The notes beneath the pieces are model-generated. The model was not told where the DNA came from and ran no database searches. It worked only from the letters and a program-made list of their open reading frames with translations. Below, piece by piece: positions 36,664-45,194 of a stretch of 64,000 nt of DNA. A program made the translations under genes and the position numbers. This stretch comes from Desemzia incerta (GTDB lineage Bacteria; Bacillota; Bacilli; Lactobacillales; Carnobacteriaceae): positions 1-64,000 of the forward strand of contig NZ_FOXW01000001.1 of assembly GCF_900115825.1 (NCBI RefSeq), in the 5' to 3' direction. Within the stretch, counting starts at the first letter, position 1; each line of letters opens with the position of its first letter.

Positions 36664-38472
36664 ATGACACAAGAAAAACTAAAAAATCGTGCAGATGTCC
36701 CAGAGGAATTGACGTGGGACCTTACAGCTTTATATGAAACAAAAGAGGATTTTGAAGCAGCTGTTGAAGAGTTGAAAAAAGCTGTAGACCAATTTATTAC
36801 AGACTATGAAGGAAAGTTGACTGAAACGTCTATTATAGTTGAAGCCTTAAAAACCTATGAAGAGATTCAAGAAACAATGGTTTATACATACGATTATGCT
36901 TTTCTCCCGGCCACAACCGATCTGACGAATCCGGAATATGTACAGTTGTCTCGCTCAACAGATAATTTATTTGCTGAATTGGGAGCAAAGTTAGCCTTTT
37001 TTGATTCAGAATTAAAAGGAACATCTTTAGAAACGCTGGATGAAGTAGCAACAACAGCACCACAATTTGCATCCTTTATTCGCCACATCAAGGAAGATAA
37101 AAAAATTCAGTTGGACCCAGCTGTTGAAAAAGCACTGGCACAATTGTCTCCAACACTAAATGCTCCAAGCGAAATCTATGAACAAGCTAGACTTGCCGAT
37201 ATGGATTTTGGCACGTTTACGGCAGATGGCAAGGAATATCCATTAAGCTTTGTGCTGTATGAAGAGTACTATATGTACCATGACGATACAGTCATTCGCC
37301 GGGCTGCATTTGATAAGTTCTCGCAAGTTTTGAGCCAATACCAAAATACCGTTGCAGCAGCATACTACACTCAAGTACAAAAAGAAAAAACATTGGCTAC
37401 AATGCACGGGTTCGAATCTGTGATCGATTATCTATTGTATGATCAAGAAGTTGACCGTGACTTATACAATCGTCAAATCGACACTATTATGACGGACCTT
37501 GCACCAGTGATGCAAAAATACATGACACATGTTAAAGAAGTGCGTGGATTGGATAAAGTAACTTATGCAGATTTGAAAATCGATTTGGATCCAGAGTATG
37601 CGGTTGAAGTATCGATTGAAAAATCAAAAGAATTGGTGGAAGATTCGATCACTGTCTTAGGAGAAGATTACGTGAACAGAATCATGAAATCTTATCCAGA
37701 ACGTTGGATGGACTTTGCTCAAAACAAAGGGAAATCAACTGGAGGATTCTGTTCGTCTCCTTACAAAAAACACCCTTATATCTTGATGTCATGGACAAAT
37801 CAATTGTCTGACGTTTATACCTTGATCCATGAGTTGGGTCATGCTGGGCAAGGGATATTATCTGCTGAAAACAACTCTGTTTTAGGCGCATCTCATTCAT
37901 TATACTTGATTGAAGCACCTTCAACTTTCAATGAATTGCTGTTGACAGAATCCTTGCAACGTAAGAGCACTGAGGACCGCATGGACCGCTTTGTGTTGAC
38001 TAAGATGTTGACGAATACGTACTTCCACAACTTCATCACTCATTTATTAGAAGCTGCATATCAACGTGAAGTGTATGAATTGATTGATGCAGGAAAGAGT
38101 TTTGATGCAGCTAAATTAAGCGACATCAAGCGTTCGGTCTTGCAAAAGTTCTGGGGTGAGGCAGTAGAAATCAATCCAGGAGCAGAATTGACATGGATGC
38201 GTCAAAGTCATTACTACATGGGACTGTATTCTTACACCTATTCAGCAGGGTTAACGATCGCCACTCAAGCATTCTTACGTGTCAAAGAAGAAGGACAGCC
38301 AGCAGTAAAAGATTGGTTGAAATTCTTAGCTCTTGGCGACCAATTGGTGCCTGCTGAAGCTGCAGCAGTGGCTGGGGTGGATATTACCACTTCAAAACCT
38401 TTAGATGATACGATTCATTATTTGGATGAAACGGTTGATCGCATCATTGCGTTGAGCTCAAATTTAAAATAG
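36664..38472 (+). CDS. pepF: Oligoendopeptidase F (second copy)
   Basis: 602 residues, same length and co-linear with the copy at 19554. HELGH starts at H389 and the EAPSTFNELLLTESL helix follows. The two proteins share long identical blocks (for example the DMDFGTFTA and YSYTYSAGLTIATQAFL regions) yet differ in their N-terminal thirds, so this is a genuine paralogue. It cleaves oligopeptides in the cytoplasm. GAGGGAG precedes the ATG and a small membrane protein gene follows by 25 bases. Confidence 0.95.
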   Translation: MTQEKLKNRADVPEELTWDLTALYETKEDFEAAVEELKKAVDQFITDYEGKLTETSIIVEALKTYEEIQETMVYTYDYAFLPATTDLTNPEYVQLSRSTDNLFAELGAKLAFFDSELKGTSLETLDEVATTAPQFASFIRHIKEDKKIQLDPAVEKALAQLSPTLNAPSEIYEQARLADMDFGTFTADGKEYPLSFVLYEEYYMYHDDTVIRRAAFDKFSQVLSQYQNTVAAAYYTQVQKEKTLATMHGFESVIDYLLYDQEVDRDLYNRQIDTIMTDLAPVMQKYMTHVKEVRGLDKVTYADLKIDLDPEYAVEVSIEKSKELVEDSITVLGEDYVNRIMKSYPERWMDFAQNKGKSTGGFCSSPYKKHPYILMSWTNQLSDVYTLIHELGHAGQGILSAENNSVLGASHSLYLIEAPSTFNELLLTESLQRKSTEDRMDRFVLTKMLTNTYFHNFITHLLEAAYQREVYELIDAGKSFDAAKLSDIKRSVLQKFWGEAVEINPGAELTWMRQSHYYMGLYSYTYSAGLTIATQAFLRVKEEGQPAVKDWLKFLALGDQLVPAEAAAVAGVDITTSKPLDDTIHYLDETVDRIIALSSNLK

Positions 38473-38497
38473 GCAGGAAATCGTTGGAGGATATGGA

Positions 38498-38779
38498 ATG
38501 AATAGACGAAAAAAAGGTGCCTCTCCAGTAGGATTTTTAATGGTACAACTATTAGTAGGTGTTCTTTTGTTGACGCCAATAGAAGCGAAAAACAGCTTAG
38601 CAATAGTTGCATTAGGTATCAGCTTTTCAGGATTGTTTTTAGCCGTTTTTTCAGCATCCAAGTCACCAGATGCTAAGAACAAAAAGATACTAGCTGGGAT
38701 TTTTACGCTCTCATTGTTAACAATCATTGGGATTACATTAACAGGCTTTGCCCAACTGGTAACGACAAATATGCCGTAA
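38498..38779 (+). CDS. Small membrane protein, function unknown
   Basis: 93 residues with a basic N-terminus (MNRRKKG) and about three hydrophobic segments (~11-27, 31-51 and 64-86). TTGGAGGA 7-10 bases upstream supports translation. It may be co-transcribed with pepF, whose stop is 25 bases away. I do not recognise a family. Confidence 0.75.
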   Translation: MNRRKKGASPVGFLMVQLLVGVLLLTPIEAKNSLAIVALGISFSGLFLAVFSASKSPDAKNKKILAGIFTLSLLTIIGITLTGFAQLVTTNMP

Positions 38780-38852
38780 AGAAAAAATTCTGTACAATAA
38801 GCTCAAATTCAAAGAAGTAACTTTGCAAAAATAAATTGCTTAGTTGCTTTTT

Positions 38853-38910
38853 TTACTTTACCTGTCGTAGTAATTTTGTTATACTTTAATTACTACGACA
38901 GGTGAAGTAA
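38853..38910. promoter_or_regulatory. Long inverted-repeat operator over the padR promoter
   Basis: A 23-bp inverted repeat with one mismatch (38853-38875 with 38888-38910; core ACCTGTCGTAGTAATT) around a 12-base centre. The promoter TTTACC (38857-38862), 17 bases, TATACT (38880-38885) is embedded: the -35 in the left arm and the -10 in the loop. PadR proteins bind long palindromes of this kind, so autorepression is very likely. Confidence 0.85.
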
Positions 38911-38923
38911 ATGAGGTGATGAA

Positions 38924-39253
38924 TTGGTTACGAGTGATGTCATGCGAGGTTTCAATAGTTTGATCATTCTGTCCATTTTGATGAAGCAAGATTCTTACGG
39001 CTATCAGATTTCAAACTTGATCAAAGAAAAAACACATGGCGCATATATTATGAAAGAGACGACACTGTATTCGGCATTCAATCGGTTAGAGAAAAATGCA
39101 TTGATTCAGTCTTATTCCAAACCAGAAACAAAAGGCAAAACGCGAACGTATTATAAAATAACTCCTCTTGGTATAGAGGCTTATTTTGAAAAGTTGGTTG
39201 AATGGGAAGAAACACAAGAAATTATTCAGCAGTTCGTTAAGGGGGAGAAATAA
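38924..39253 (+). CDS. PadR family transcriptional regulator
   Basis: A 109-residue winged-helix protein of the short PadR class: SYGYQISNLIKEKTHGAYIMKETTLYSAFNRLEKNALIQ is the DNA-binding domain, followed by the TRTYYKITPLG wing and a C-terminal dimerisation helix. The start is TTG after GAGGTGAT; an in-frame ATG exists six codons later. It is two bases from the downstream HAAS-domain membrane protein, a standard regulator-target pair, usually linked to cell-envelope stress or multidrug response. Confidence 0.9.
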   Translation: MVTSDVMRGFNSLIILSILMKQDSYGYQISNLIKEKTHGAYIMKETTLYSAFNRLEKNALIQSYSKPETKGKTRTYYKITPLGIEAYFEKLVEWEETQEIIQQFVKGEK

Positions 39254-39255
39254 TA

Positions 39256-40242
39256 ATGGATACTATTCGAAATTATGTAGAATCAGTCTTTGTCAATTTG
39301 CCGAGAACACCTGAGATGCAGCAATTAAAAGAAGAGATGCTGCGCAATATGGAAGAAAAGTACTTCGAGTTATTAGATACAGGAAAAAGCGATAACGAAG
39401 CTGTCGGTACCGTATTAGCGGAATTTGGGAACATCGATGAAATCATGGAAGCTTATGATTTAGAGTCGCAAGAAGAACAAGATGATGATCAGATTTATTT
39501 CTCACGAGAAGAAGCTGATGAGTTTATGCAGCATCGTACTAAATTTGCTATGGGGATAGCCGCAGGAGTATTTTTATGTATCACAGCGCCCGCCGTATTG
39601 TTGTTGATCCAAGGATTGTATCAGTTGTTTCCAGCATGGCAAAGCGTGTCATCAGATACAATCGATATCTTTTCTGTAGTTCCTTTATTATTAATGATTG
39701 CTGTGGCGGTCGGAATTTTCGTCAATTTAGGGATGAAAGAAGACGAGTATAAATTAGATTACCGAGCTATCAAATTGGAAAATGCTACGAGATCTTATCT
39801 GCAAAGAGAAAAGCAAGAATTCCAACCGCGATTTGCTAAAGCTATTACGTTAGGGGTCGTCATGTGTATCTTGGCACCGGCTGTGCTACTGTTTTCGATG
39901 CTGTTTCTAGGGGAAGAAAATGGGTTATCAGTAGTGTTCCTGCTGAGTTTTATAGCAGTAGGTGTTTTCCTTTTCGTCTTTTACGGAATCCTCTACTCAA
40001 CTTACGAAAGGCTCTTGGCGCAAGGAGACTACACGCCGGAAAAATTGAAGGCTGAAAAAGCATCTGAAAATGTGGCAGGGGTTGTGTTTCCGATTGCTGC
40101 GGGTATTTATGTCCTGTCGGGATTCTTGTTTGATACTTGGAGCACTGCTTGGATCATTTTCCCAATCGTCGGAATACTATTTGCCATCTTTACAGCTGCA
40201 TACAGCAGTTACCTGACAATGAAACAAAGAGGGAAAAAATAA
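39256..40242 (+). CDS. Membrane protein with HAAS (permease-prefix) domain
   Basis: 328 residues. The N-terminal ~75 residues (RNYVESVFVNLPRTPEMQQLKEEMLRNM...) form the HAAS/permease-prefix domain that couples to PadR regulators. Six or so transmembrane helices follow in three pairs (~95-160, 195-240, 275-320) with charged cytoplasmic loops. AAGGGGGAG precedes the ATG. It is probably a membrane-stress effector controlled by the adjacent PadR protein; its exact activity is unknown. Confidence 0.85.
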   Translation: MDTIRNYVESVFVNLPRTPEMQQLKEEMLRNMEEKYFELLDTGKSDNEAVGTVLAEFGNIDEIMEAYDLESQEEQDDDQIYFSREEADEFMQHRTKFAMGIAAGVFLCITAPAVLLLIQGLYQLFPAWQSVSSDTIDIFSVVPLLLMIAVAVGIFVNLGMKEDEYKLDYRAIKLENATRSYLQREKQEFQPRFAKAITLGVVMCILAPAVLLFSMLFLGEENGLSVVFLLSFIAVGVFLFVFYGILYSTYERLLAQGDYTPEKLKAEKASENVAGVVFPIAAGIYVLSGFLFDTWSTAWIIFPIVGILFAIFTAAYSSYLTMKQRGKK

Positions 40243-40245
40243 ACG

Positions 40246-40277
40246 AAAGGCCGTCTCAAATGTGAGACGGCCTTTTT
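40246..40277. terminator. Bidirectional terminator after the PadR operon
   Basis: A 13-bp perfect stem (40246-40258 with 40263-40275), a tetraloop and a T5 run. It also serves the convergent glycosyltransferase gene. Confidence 0.92.
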
Positions 40278-40292
40278 GCAGGTCAATTTATT

Positions 40293-40919
40293 TTACAGCC
40301 ATGATCCAGTAAATTGGTGAATGGCATAGGTGTTTTTTGTGTCATCAACTTCTCTTGTGTAATAATCTTTTGGTGAAAAATATTCTCTAGGGAACAATGT
40401 AACGTCTTCAAAAGTTTGCTTTGTGTTGTCCATTTTGAAGCCTTTTTCTTCCATGATCTCTGTAATACGGATCACGTTGGTTTTACGATCATGCGTGCCG
40501 TCTTCTTTGATGAATGTGCGGTCTGCGTAGTCTTGGTACCACTCTTCAATGAATGGATGATGAGGTTCTGCACCGATGATTCCGGTAGAGATTTCTGTTT
40601 CGATTTCAAAGCCGAAGAAAGCAGGCAACTTCAAGAAATCGTCTAAAGGTTTGATGACTTCCATATCGGTATCCATATATATACCGCCATATTCTTTCAG
40701 GACATACAAACGAGCTACATCGGAAACGAAAGCCCACTGTTTTTCGTCATAAGCCTGCTGAGCATAAATTCCAGCCGCCTCTAAATCAAAGTTATCCTCA
40801 TTCCACAATTTGATTTCGTAGTCTGGGCAATATTTTTTCCAGCTGGCAATACATTTTTCTTCTACTTCTCCAAAAGGCTTGCCTCCAAACCACACATAAT
40901 GAATAATTTTTGGTATCAT
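40293..40919 (-). CDS. GT32-family glycosyltransferase
   Basis: 208 residues. The IPKIIHYVWFGG start, SDVARLYVLKEYGGIYMDTDMEVIKPLD core with the DxD motif (DTD) and a His-rich end (AIHQFTGSW) are those of GT32/OCH1-like sugar transferases found in capsule and wall polysaccharide loci. No signal peptide, so it is cytoplasmic and uses a nucleotide sugar. It is a single gene here, not in a polysaccharide cluster; GGAGAG precedes the ATG. Confidence 0.9.
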   Translation of the reverse strand: MIPKIIHYVWFGGKPFGEVEEKCIASWKKYCPDYEIKLWNEDNFDLEAAGIYAQQAYDEKQWAFVSDVARLYVLKEYGGIYMDTDMEVIKPLDDFLKLPAFFGFEIETEISTGIIGAEPHHPFIEEWYQDYADRTFIKEDGTHDRKTNVIRITEIMEEKGFKMDNTKQTFEDVTLFPREYFSPKDYYTREVDDTKNTYAIHQFTGSWL

Positions 40920-41079
40920 AACAAGCTCTCCTTCATAGTCATTTTTTGCAACGCTCTTACATAATCATAAAAATAAACAGGTTAAAAATCCACTAAAATG
41001 ACTTGAGACAAAGAAACGGAGCTAGGAAATAACTCCCAGCTCCTTCTTTTTTACGAATAGTGGTTTCGTAAACATGCTC

Positions 41080-41181
41080 AAAAAGGCAGCCCCCGACATC
41101 CACTTCACGAATAATGCTCGAATGGTCTACGACCATCCTGCGCTTATTCGCTCCAGTGATTCGGGGCTAAACGCCTTTTTT
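41080..41181. repeat. Large nested inverted repeat upstream of the ATPase gene
   Basis: Nested arms: AAAAAGGC with GCCTTTTT (41080-41087, 41173-41180), AGCCCCCGA with TCGGGGCT (41088-41096, 41161-41168), CACT with AGTG (41101, 41155), CGAATAA with TTATTCG (41108-41114, 41144-41150) and a tip hairpin ATGGTC-TAC-GACCAT (41122-41136). The fold ends in T6 on the plus strand. It lies upstream of the likely ATPase promoter, so it is not part of that leader. Confidence 0.65.
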
Positions 41182-41256
41182 CCTACTTTCGTTTTCTTAC
41201 TAGAAGGACTTTTTTTATTTGTAGGAGTAAGTCAAATAATGCTCAAGTAACTTCGC

Positions 41257-41285
41257 TTCAAATTAAAAAAAAAATGCTTTACAAT
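41257..41285 (+). promoter_or_regulatory. Probable promoter of the P-type ATPase gene
   Basis: TTCAAA (41257-41262), a 17-base spacer containing ten A, and TACAAT (41280-41285). It lies 42 bases before the start codon. Confidence 0.5.
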
Positions 41286-41327
41286 CATAGTTAACCAAAC
41301 TTTGAGTCTAAAAAGGAGAACGATAAG

Positions 41328-43976
41328 TTGAATTATAAAACAGCATCAATAGAGGAAATTGCCGACGAATTAAAGACAGACATTCAAACAGGACTATCTG
41401 AGAAACAGGTAGAAGAAAATCTTAATAAATATGGAGAAAATAAATTTGAAGAATCAGAAGAAAAAGGATTGATTTCTCGCATATTTGAACAATTTAAAGA
41501 CGTGATGAATCTTATTTTGCTGTTCGCTGGATTTTTATCCTTGTATATTTCCTATTCAGATGCTTCTCATGGATATTCTGAACCTATCGTAATTTTTTTA
41601 ATTATAATCATCAATATGTCAATTGCTATTTATCAAGAAGGCAGAGCGGAAAATGCTCTAAATTCATTAAAAAGTCTGACATCTCCTGTTTCGAAAGTTA
41701 TTCGGGATGGTATCGAAATAGAAATAGATGCTTCAAAAGTAGTGCAAGGAGATGTTTTGCTGCTAAGTGCAGGGGACAAAGTTGATGCAGATATTAGGTT
41801 AATTGAAGCCAATAACCTTCAAATCGATGAAGCGGCTTTAACTGGGGAAAGTGTTCCCGTAGATAAAGACCCGAAAGCTGAGATCGAAGAAGATGCTTCT
41901 ACAGGAGATATATTAAACACAGCATTTTCTGGAACTGTGATAACAAATGGAAATGGTAAAGGAATTGTAATAGGTGTCGGCATGGACAGTGCTATGGGAA
42001 CTATTGCAGGTCTTTTAAGCGATACTGCTAAGACTAAAACACCATTGCAGCAACGAATAGACAAATTAGCTAAAAAGTTAGCGGTTGTGGCCTTCATAGC
42101 TGGAGCTGTTATTTTTGGACTGAATGTTTTCACTACAGATATTTCCCTACTAGATAACTTAATGACAGCTGTTTCACTGTCTATTGCTGCTGTACCAGAA
42201 ACATTACCGGTTATTGTTACACTTTCTTTAGCTTTTGGAGTTCAGAATATGGTAGACAGGAATGCAATCATTCGAAATATTCCAGCAGTAGAAACATTGG
42301 GAAGCGCCTCTGTGATTGCATCCGACAAAACGGGAACCTTAACTAAAAACCAAATGACTATTCAGAAGATATGGGCTGTTTCCAAGGAACCGAAATCTGT
42401 GGATGAATCATTCAACGAGGAAGAAGAATGGTTGATCAAAATGATGGGGTTATCTTCAAACGCTCAGGTAAAAGACGATGATGAAAATGGTGTGTCTGGA
42501 GATCCTACAGAAGCTGCTATTGTACAGTTGCTCATAGATAAAGGAATGACTAAAGAGCAGCTAGATGAAGAATATAAGAGAGTATATGAAATTCCATTTG
42601 ATTCAAATCAAAAAAGGATGACGACGGTACATGAGTATGAGGGAAGGTATATAGCGATTACTAAAGGGGCTTTTGACCGCATTCCTCTAGACGAAGATAG
42701 CGTTGAGAAAGAGTATCAAAAAAATGCTGTTGAAATTCATGATGCTTTTGCAGAAGAAGCTCTTCGAATCATAGGAGTAGCCTATAAATATATGGATAAC
42801 CCACCTAATGACCCCACAATAGATGAATTAGAAGAAGGAATGACTTTTGCGGGAATTGTTGGAATGATTGATCCGCCCCGCGATGAAAGTAAACAAGCGG
42901 TTCGAAAAGCGCGGGAAGCGGGTATCCGGCCAATCATGATAACAGGGGATCATGCTGTTACAGCGACTGCCATCGCTAAAGAAATCGATATTTTCCGTGA
43001 AGGAGACAAAACAATTACAGGTAAGGAGATGCAAGATCTTTCCGATGAAGACTTTAAAGATCAAATTGAGGAGTTTTCTGTATATGCACGAGTATCTCCT
43101 GAAGACAAGATCCGAATCGTTGAAGCATGGCAAGACAAAGGAAGAGTAGTCGCAATGACAGGAGATGGGGTAAATGATGCTCCATCACTGCAAGCCGCTG
43201 ACGTTGGAACTGCAATGGGAGAAAATGGGACTGAAGTAGCTAAAAATGCATCAGACATGATTTTGACAGATGATAACTTTGCTACGATCGTTCATGCAGT
43301 TGAAGAAGGGCGACGGGTATATGACAATATTAAAAAAACCGTCTATTATTTGCTCTCTGCCAATATTGCGGAAATTTTGATCATGCTGATTGCTGTACTA
43401 ATTGGCTGGGGATCGCCTTTGACATCAATTCAATTGTTGTTTATTAATGTTATTGCTGATGGAATTCCTGGATTTGGATTGAGTCGTGAAAAAGCAGAAC
43501 CAAATGTTATGAAGCGAGATCCTGTCAGCAAAAATGAAAGTATTTTTGCTAAAGGTGGTTATCGCAGAATTATTGTAGCAGCTTTGACTTTTACGATTAT
43601 TTCATTAATTGGATTTTATGTGGGAGAAAATATTGCGTTTAATGCATCTGTTGAACCTTCTACGGAAGTAGCTCAAACAGTGACATTTTTGATTTTAGGA
43701 TGGTCATCAGTGATTCATATATTTGTGGCTAGAACTAACGAATCCATTTTTAAAGTAGGCATTACAGAAAATAAAACGATCTTTTGGACAACACTCTTTT
43801 CATTTATTGCTACAACTGTTGTAGCTGCTGTTCCTTTCTTGGCAGATATTTTTAATTTAGTGAACTTGAGTTGGGAATATTGGTTATTTGCTTTTGTTTT
43901 GTCTATTATGATTATTGTAGCAGTAGAAATAGAAAAATTTGTATTGAAAAAAAATGGTAAACGATTTTTAGAATAA
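41328..43976 (+). CDS. P-type cation-transporting ATPase, Ca2+-type (P2A)
   Basis: 882 residues. TGES begins at T172 (actuator), the phosphorylated aspartate is D333 in DKTGTLT, and GDGVNDAP is in the hinge. Membrane residues fit the calcium class: VPETLP in helix 4 (glutamate kept near residue 291), NIAE in helix 5 and NVIAD in helix 6. The glycine usual in PEGLP is threonine here. Ten membrane helices, ion extrusion at the plasma membrane. The start is TTG after AAAGGAGAA. The PPK2 gene follows by 60 bases and may be co-transcribed. Confidence 0.92.
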   Translation: MNYKTASIEEIADELKTDIQTGLSEKQVEENLNKYGENKFEESEEKGLISRIFEQFKDVMNLILLFAGFLSLYISYSDASHGYSEPIVIFLIIIINMSIAIYQEGRAENALNSLKSLTSPVSKVIRDGIEIEIDASKVVQGDVLLLSAGDKVDADIRLIEANNLQIDEAALTGESVPVDKDPKAEIEEDASTGDILNTAFSGTVITNGNGKGIVIGVGMDSAMGTIAGLLSDTAKTKTPLQQRIDKLAKKLAVVAFIAGAVIFGLNVFTTDISLLDNLMTAVSLSIAAVPETLPVIVTLSLAFGVQNMVDRNAIIRNIPAVETLGSASVIASDKTGTLTKNQMTIQKIWAVSKEPKSVDESFNEEEEWLIKMMGLSSNAQVKDDDENGVSGDPTEAAIVQLLIDKGMTKEQLDEEYKRVYEIPFDSNQKRMTTVHEYEGRYIAITKGAFDRIPLDEDSVEKEYQKNAVEIHDAFAEEALRIIGVAYKYMDNPPNDPTIDELEEGMTFAGIVGMIDPPRDESKQAVRKAREAGIRPIMITGDHAVTATAIAKEIDIFREGDKTITGKEMQDLSDEDFKDQIEEFSVYARVSPEDKIRIVEAWQDKGRVVAMTGDGVNDAPSLQAADVGTAMGENGTEVAKNASDMILTDDNFATIVHAVEEGRRVYDNIKKTVYYLLSANIAEILIMLIAVLIGWGSPLTSIQLLFINVIADGIPGFGLSREKAEPNVMKRDPVSKNESIFAKGGYRRIIVAALTFTIISLIGFYVGENIAFNASVEPSTEVAQTVTFLILGWSSVIHIFVARTNESIFKVGITENKTIFWTTLFSFIATTVVAAVPFLADIFNLVNLSWEYWLFAFVLSIMIIVAVEIEKFVLKKNGKRFLE

Positions 43977-44036
43977 AATGACGACTACAGCAATTTATGT
44001 AATACTATCAGTTTAAAATAAAGGAGCTAGAAAAAT

Positions 44037-44894
44037 ATGGATATTTCAAAATATAGAATTGTCCCTGGTAAAGATGTTGATTTGACGGAGTTAGCGGAAA
44101 AAGAAGGACATGATTATACAGAAGAGATCAAAGAAAAGCTGGTTCCGAAAAGTGTAGAACAATTGCGGGAATGGCAATTGAAATTGCATGCAGAAGAGAA
44201 AAAAGGGATTTTAGTGGTGCTGCAAGCCATAGATGCAGCTGGGAAAGATGAAATCATCACCTTTATTTTTTCTCATTTGATGCCTCAAGGTTTGGAAGTC
44301 AATCCAGTGAAAAAGCCGACTGAAGAAGAATTGAAACACGATTTCTTATGGCGAATCCATAAAGGAATGCCCGAAAGAGGACAAATTGCTATTTTGAATC
44401 GTTCTTACTATGAGGACTTGATTGCGCCGATTGTGTATGGAGAAGATCAGACAATCCCTATGCCTTCGAATGAACAAAATGACGATCCATGGGAAATCAG
44501 ATGCCGTCAGATCAATGATTTTGAAAAATACATGAAAGAAAGCGGCTTTCCTGTCGTAAAATTCTTTTTGAATGTTTCCAGTGAGAAACAAAAGGAACGA
44601 TTACTAGAACGAATGAAAAATCCGGATAAAAACTGGGAGTTTTCTTTCAGTGATGTTGAGGACAGAGAAAAATGGGGAGAATTTCAAAAAGCGTACGAAA
44701 GAATTTTGAATCATACCTCTACAGAGCATGCTCCATGGTATGTATTGCCGGCAGATGATGCTTGGTACACTCGTTATGCAGCAGCAGAAATCATGATTCA
44801 TGTATTAAAAGAGTTGAACCCTGAATTACCGGTAATGACTGATGAAGAAAAAGAAAAACTGGATGAAGAGATCGAGAAACTGGAAAAAGAATAG
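44037..44894 (+). CDS. ppk2: PPK2-family polyphosphate kinase / phosphotransferase
   Basis: 285 residues with the PPK2 Walker A motif AIDAAGKDE (~63-71), FLWRIHKGMPERGQI and the lid-region NRSYYEDL. Single-domain PPK2 enzymes transfer phosphate between polyphosphate and nucleoside mono- or diphosphates. Which nucleotide class is used cannot be told here. A charged, Glu/Lys-rich tail (last ~20 residues) follows the domain. GGAGCTAG precedes the ATG. Confidence 0.92.
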   Translation: MDISKYRIVPGKDVDLTELAEKEGHDYTEEIKEKLVPKSVEQLREWQLKLHAEEKKGILVVLQAIDAAGKDEIITFIFSHLMPQGLEVNPVKKPTEEELKHDFLWRIHKGMPERGQIAILNRSYYEDLIAPIVYGEDQTIPMPSNEQNDDPWEIRCRQINDFEKYMKESGFPVVKFFLNVSSEKQKERLLERMKNPDKNWEFSFSDVEDREKWGEFQKAYERILNHTSTEHAPWYVLPADDAWYTRYAAAEIMIHVLKELNPELPVMTDEEKEKLDEEIEKLEKE

Positions 44895-44941
44895 GATTAT
44901 TTTATTAAGGTATTTGACAAATAAATAGCAATAAAAAAGAG

Positions 44942-44982
44942 AAATCTAGGATGAGGTAAAACTCGTGCCTAGATTTTTTTTG
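44942..44982 (+). terminator. Terminator after ppk2
   Basis: Stem AAATCTAGG (44942-44950) with CCTAGATTT (44968-44976), extended inward by ATGAG/CTCGT, then a T8 run. Confidence 0.9.
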
Positions 44983-45090
44983 TGAAAAATCACGATAGAT
45001 TAAAAAAAGATTAGACTGCATTAAGCTGTCGGCTCAACGAATCGCTTCTAGTAAAGCTTTTTCAGTGGAAAGTTCTTTTAAAAAAATGTC

Positions 45091-45119
45091 TTGACCTCGG
45101 ATTCTAATTAAATTATAAT
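45091..45119 (+). promoter_or_regulatory. Strong promoter of the opp operon
   Basis: TTGACC (45091-45096), a 17-base spacer and TATAAT (45114-45119). It lies 76 bases before oppA. The rest of the 300-base gap after ppk2 holds only the terminator at 44942 and AT-rich DNA. Confidence 0.88.
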
Positions 45120-45194
45120 CATCCTATTATTATATAAGAGAATTTTAATCTTTCTTTAATTTTAATATAAAAGGGTATAAGAGGGGGAAACTTA

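Larger units (their letters stand above)
40920..41327. other. Divergent intergenic region with two terminator-like folded segments
   Basis: These 408 bases separate the divergent glycosyltransferase and ATPase genes and hold no reading frame. A hairpin at about 41010-41050 (GGAGCT/AGCTCC arms) ends in TTCTTTTTT. A larger structure runs 41080-41180. The ATPase promoter follows at 41257. A weak promoter-like pair, TTGCAA (40946-40951) and AAAAAT (40969-40974), could start a ~70-base RNA ending at the first hairpin; this is speculative. Confidence 0.5.

Noticed and set aside
44895-45090. Possible regulatory RNA between ppk2 and the opp promoter
   Set aside because: Apart from the ppk2 terminator I see only AT-rich sequence, with no convincing stems or promoter.
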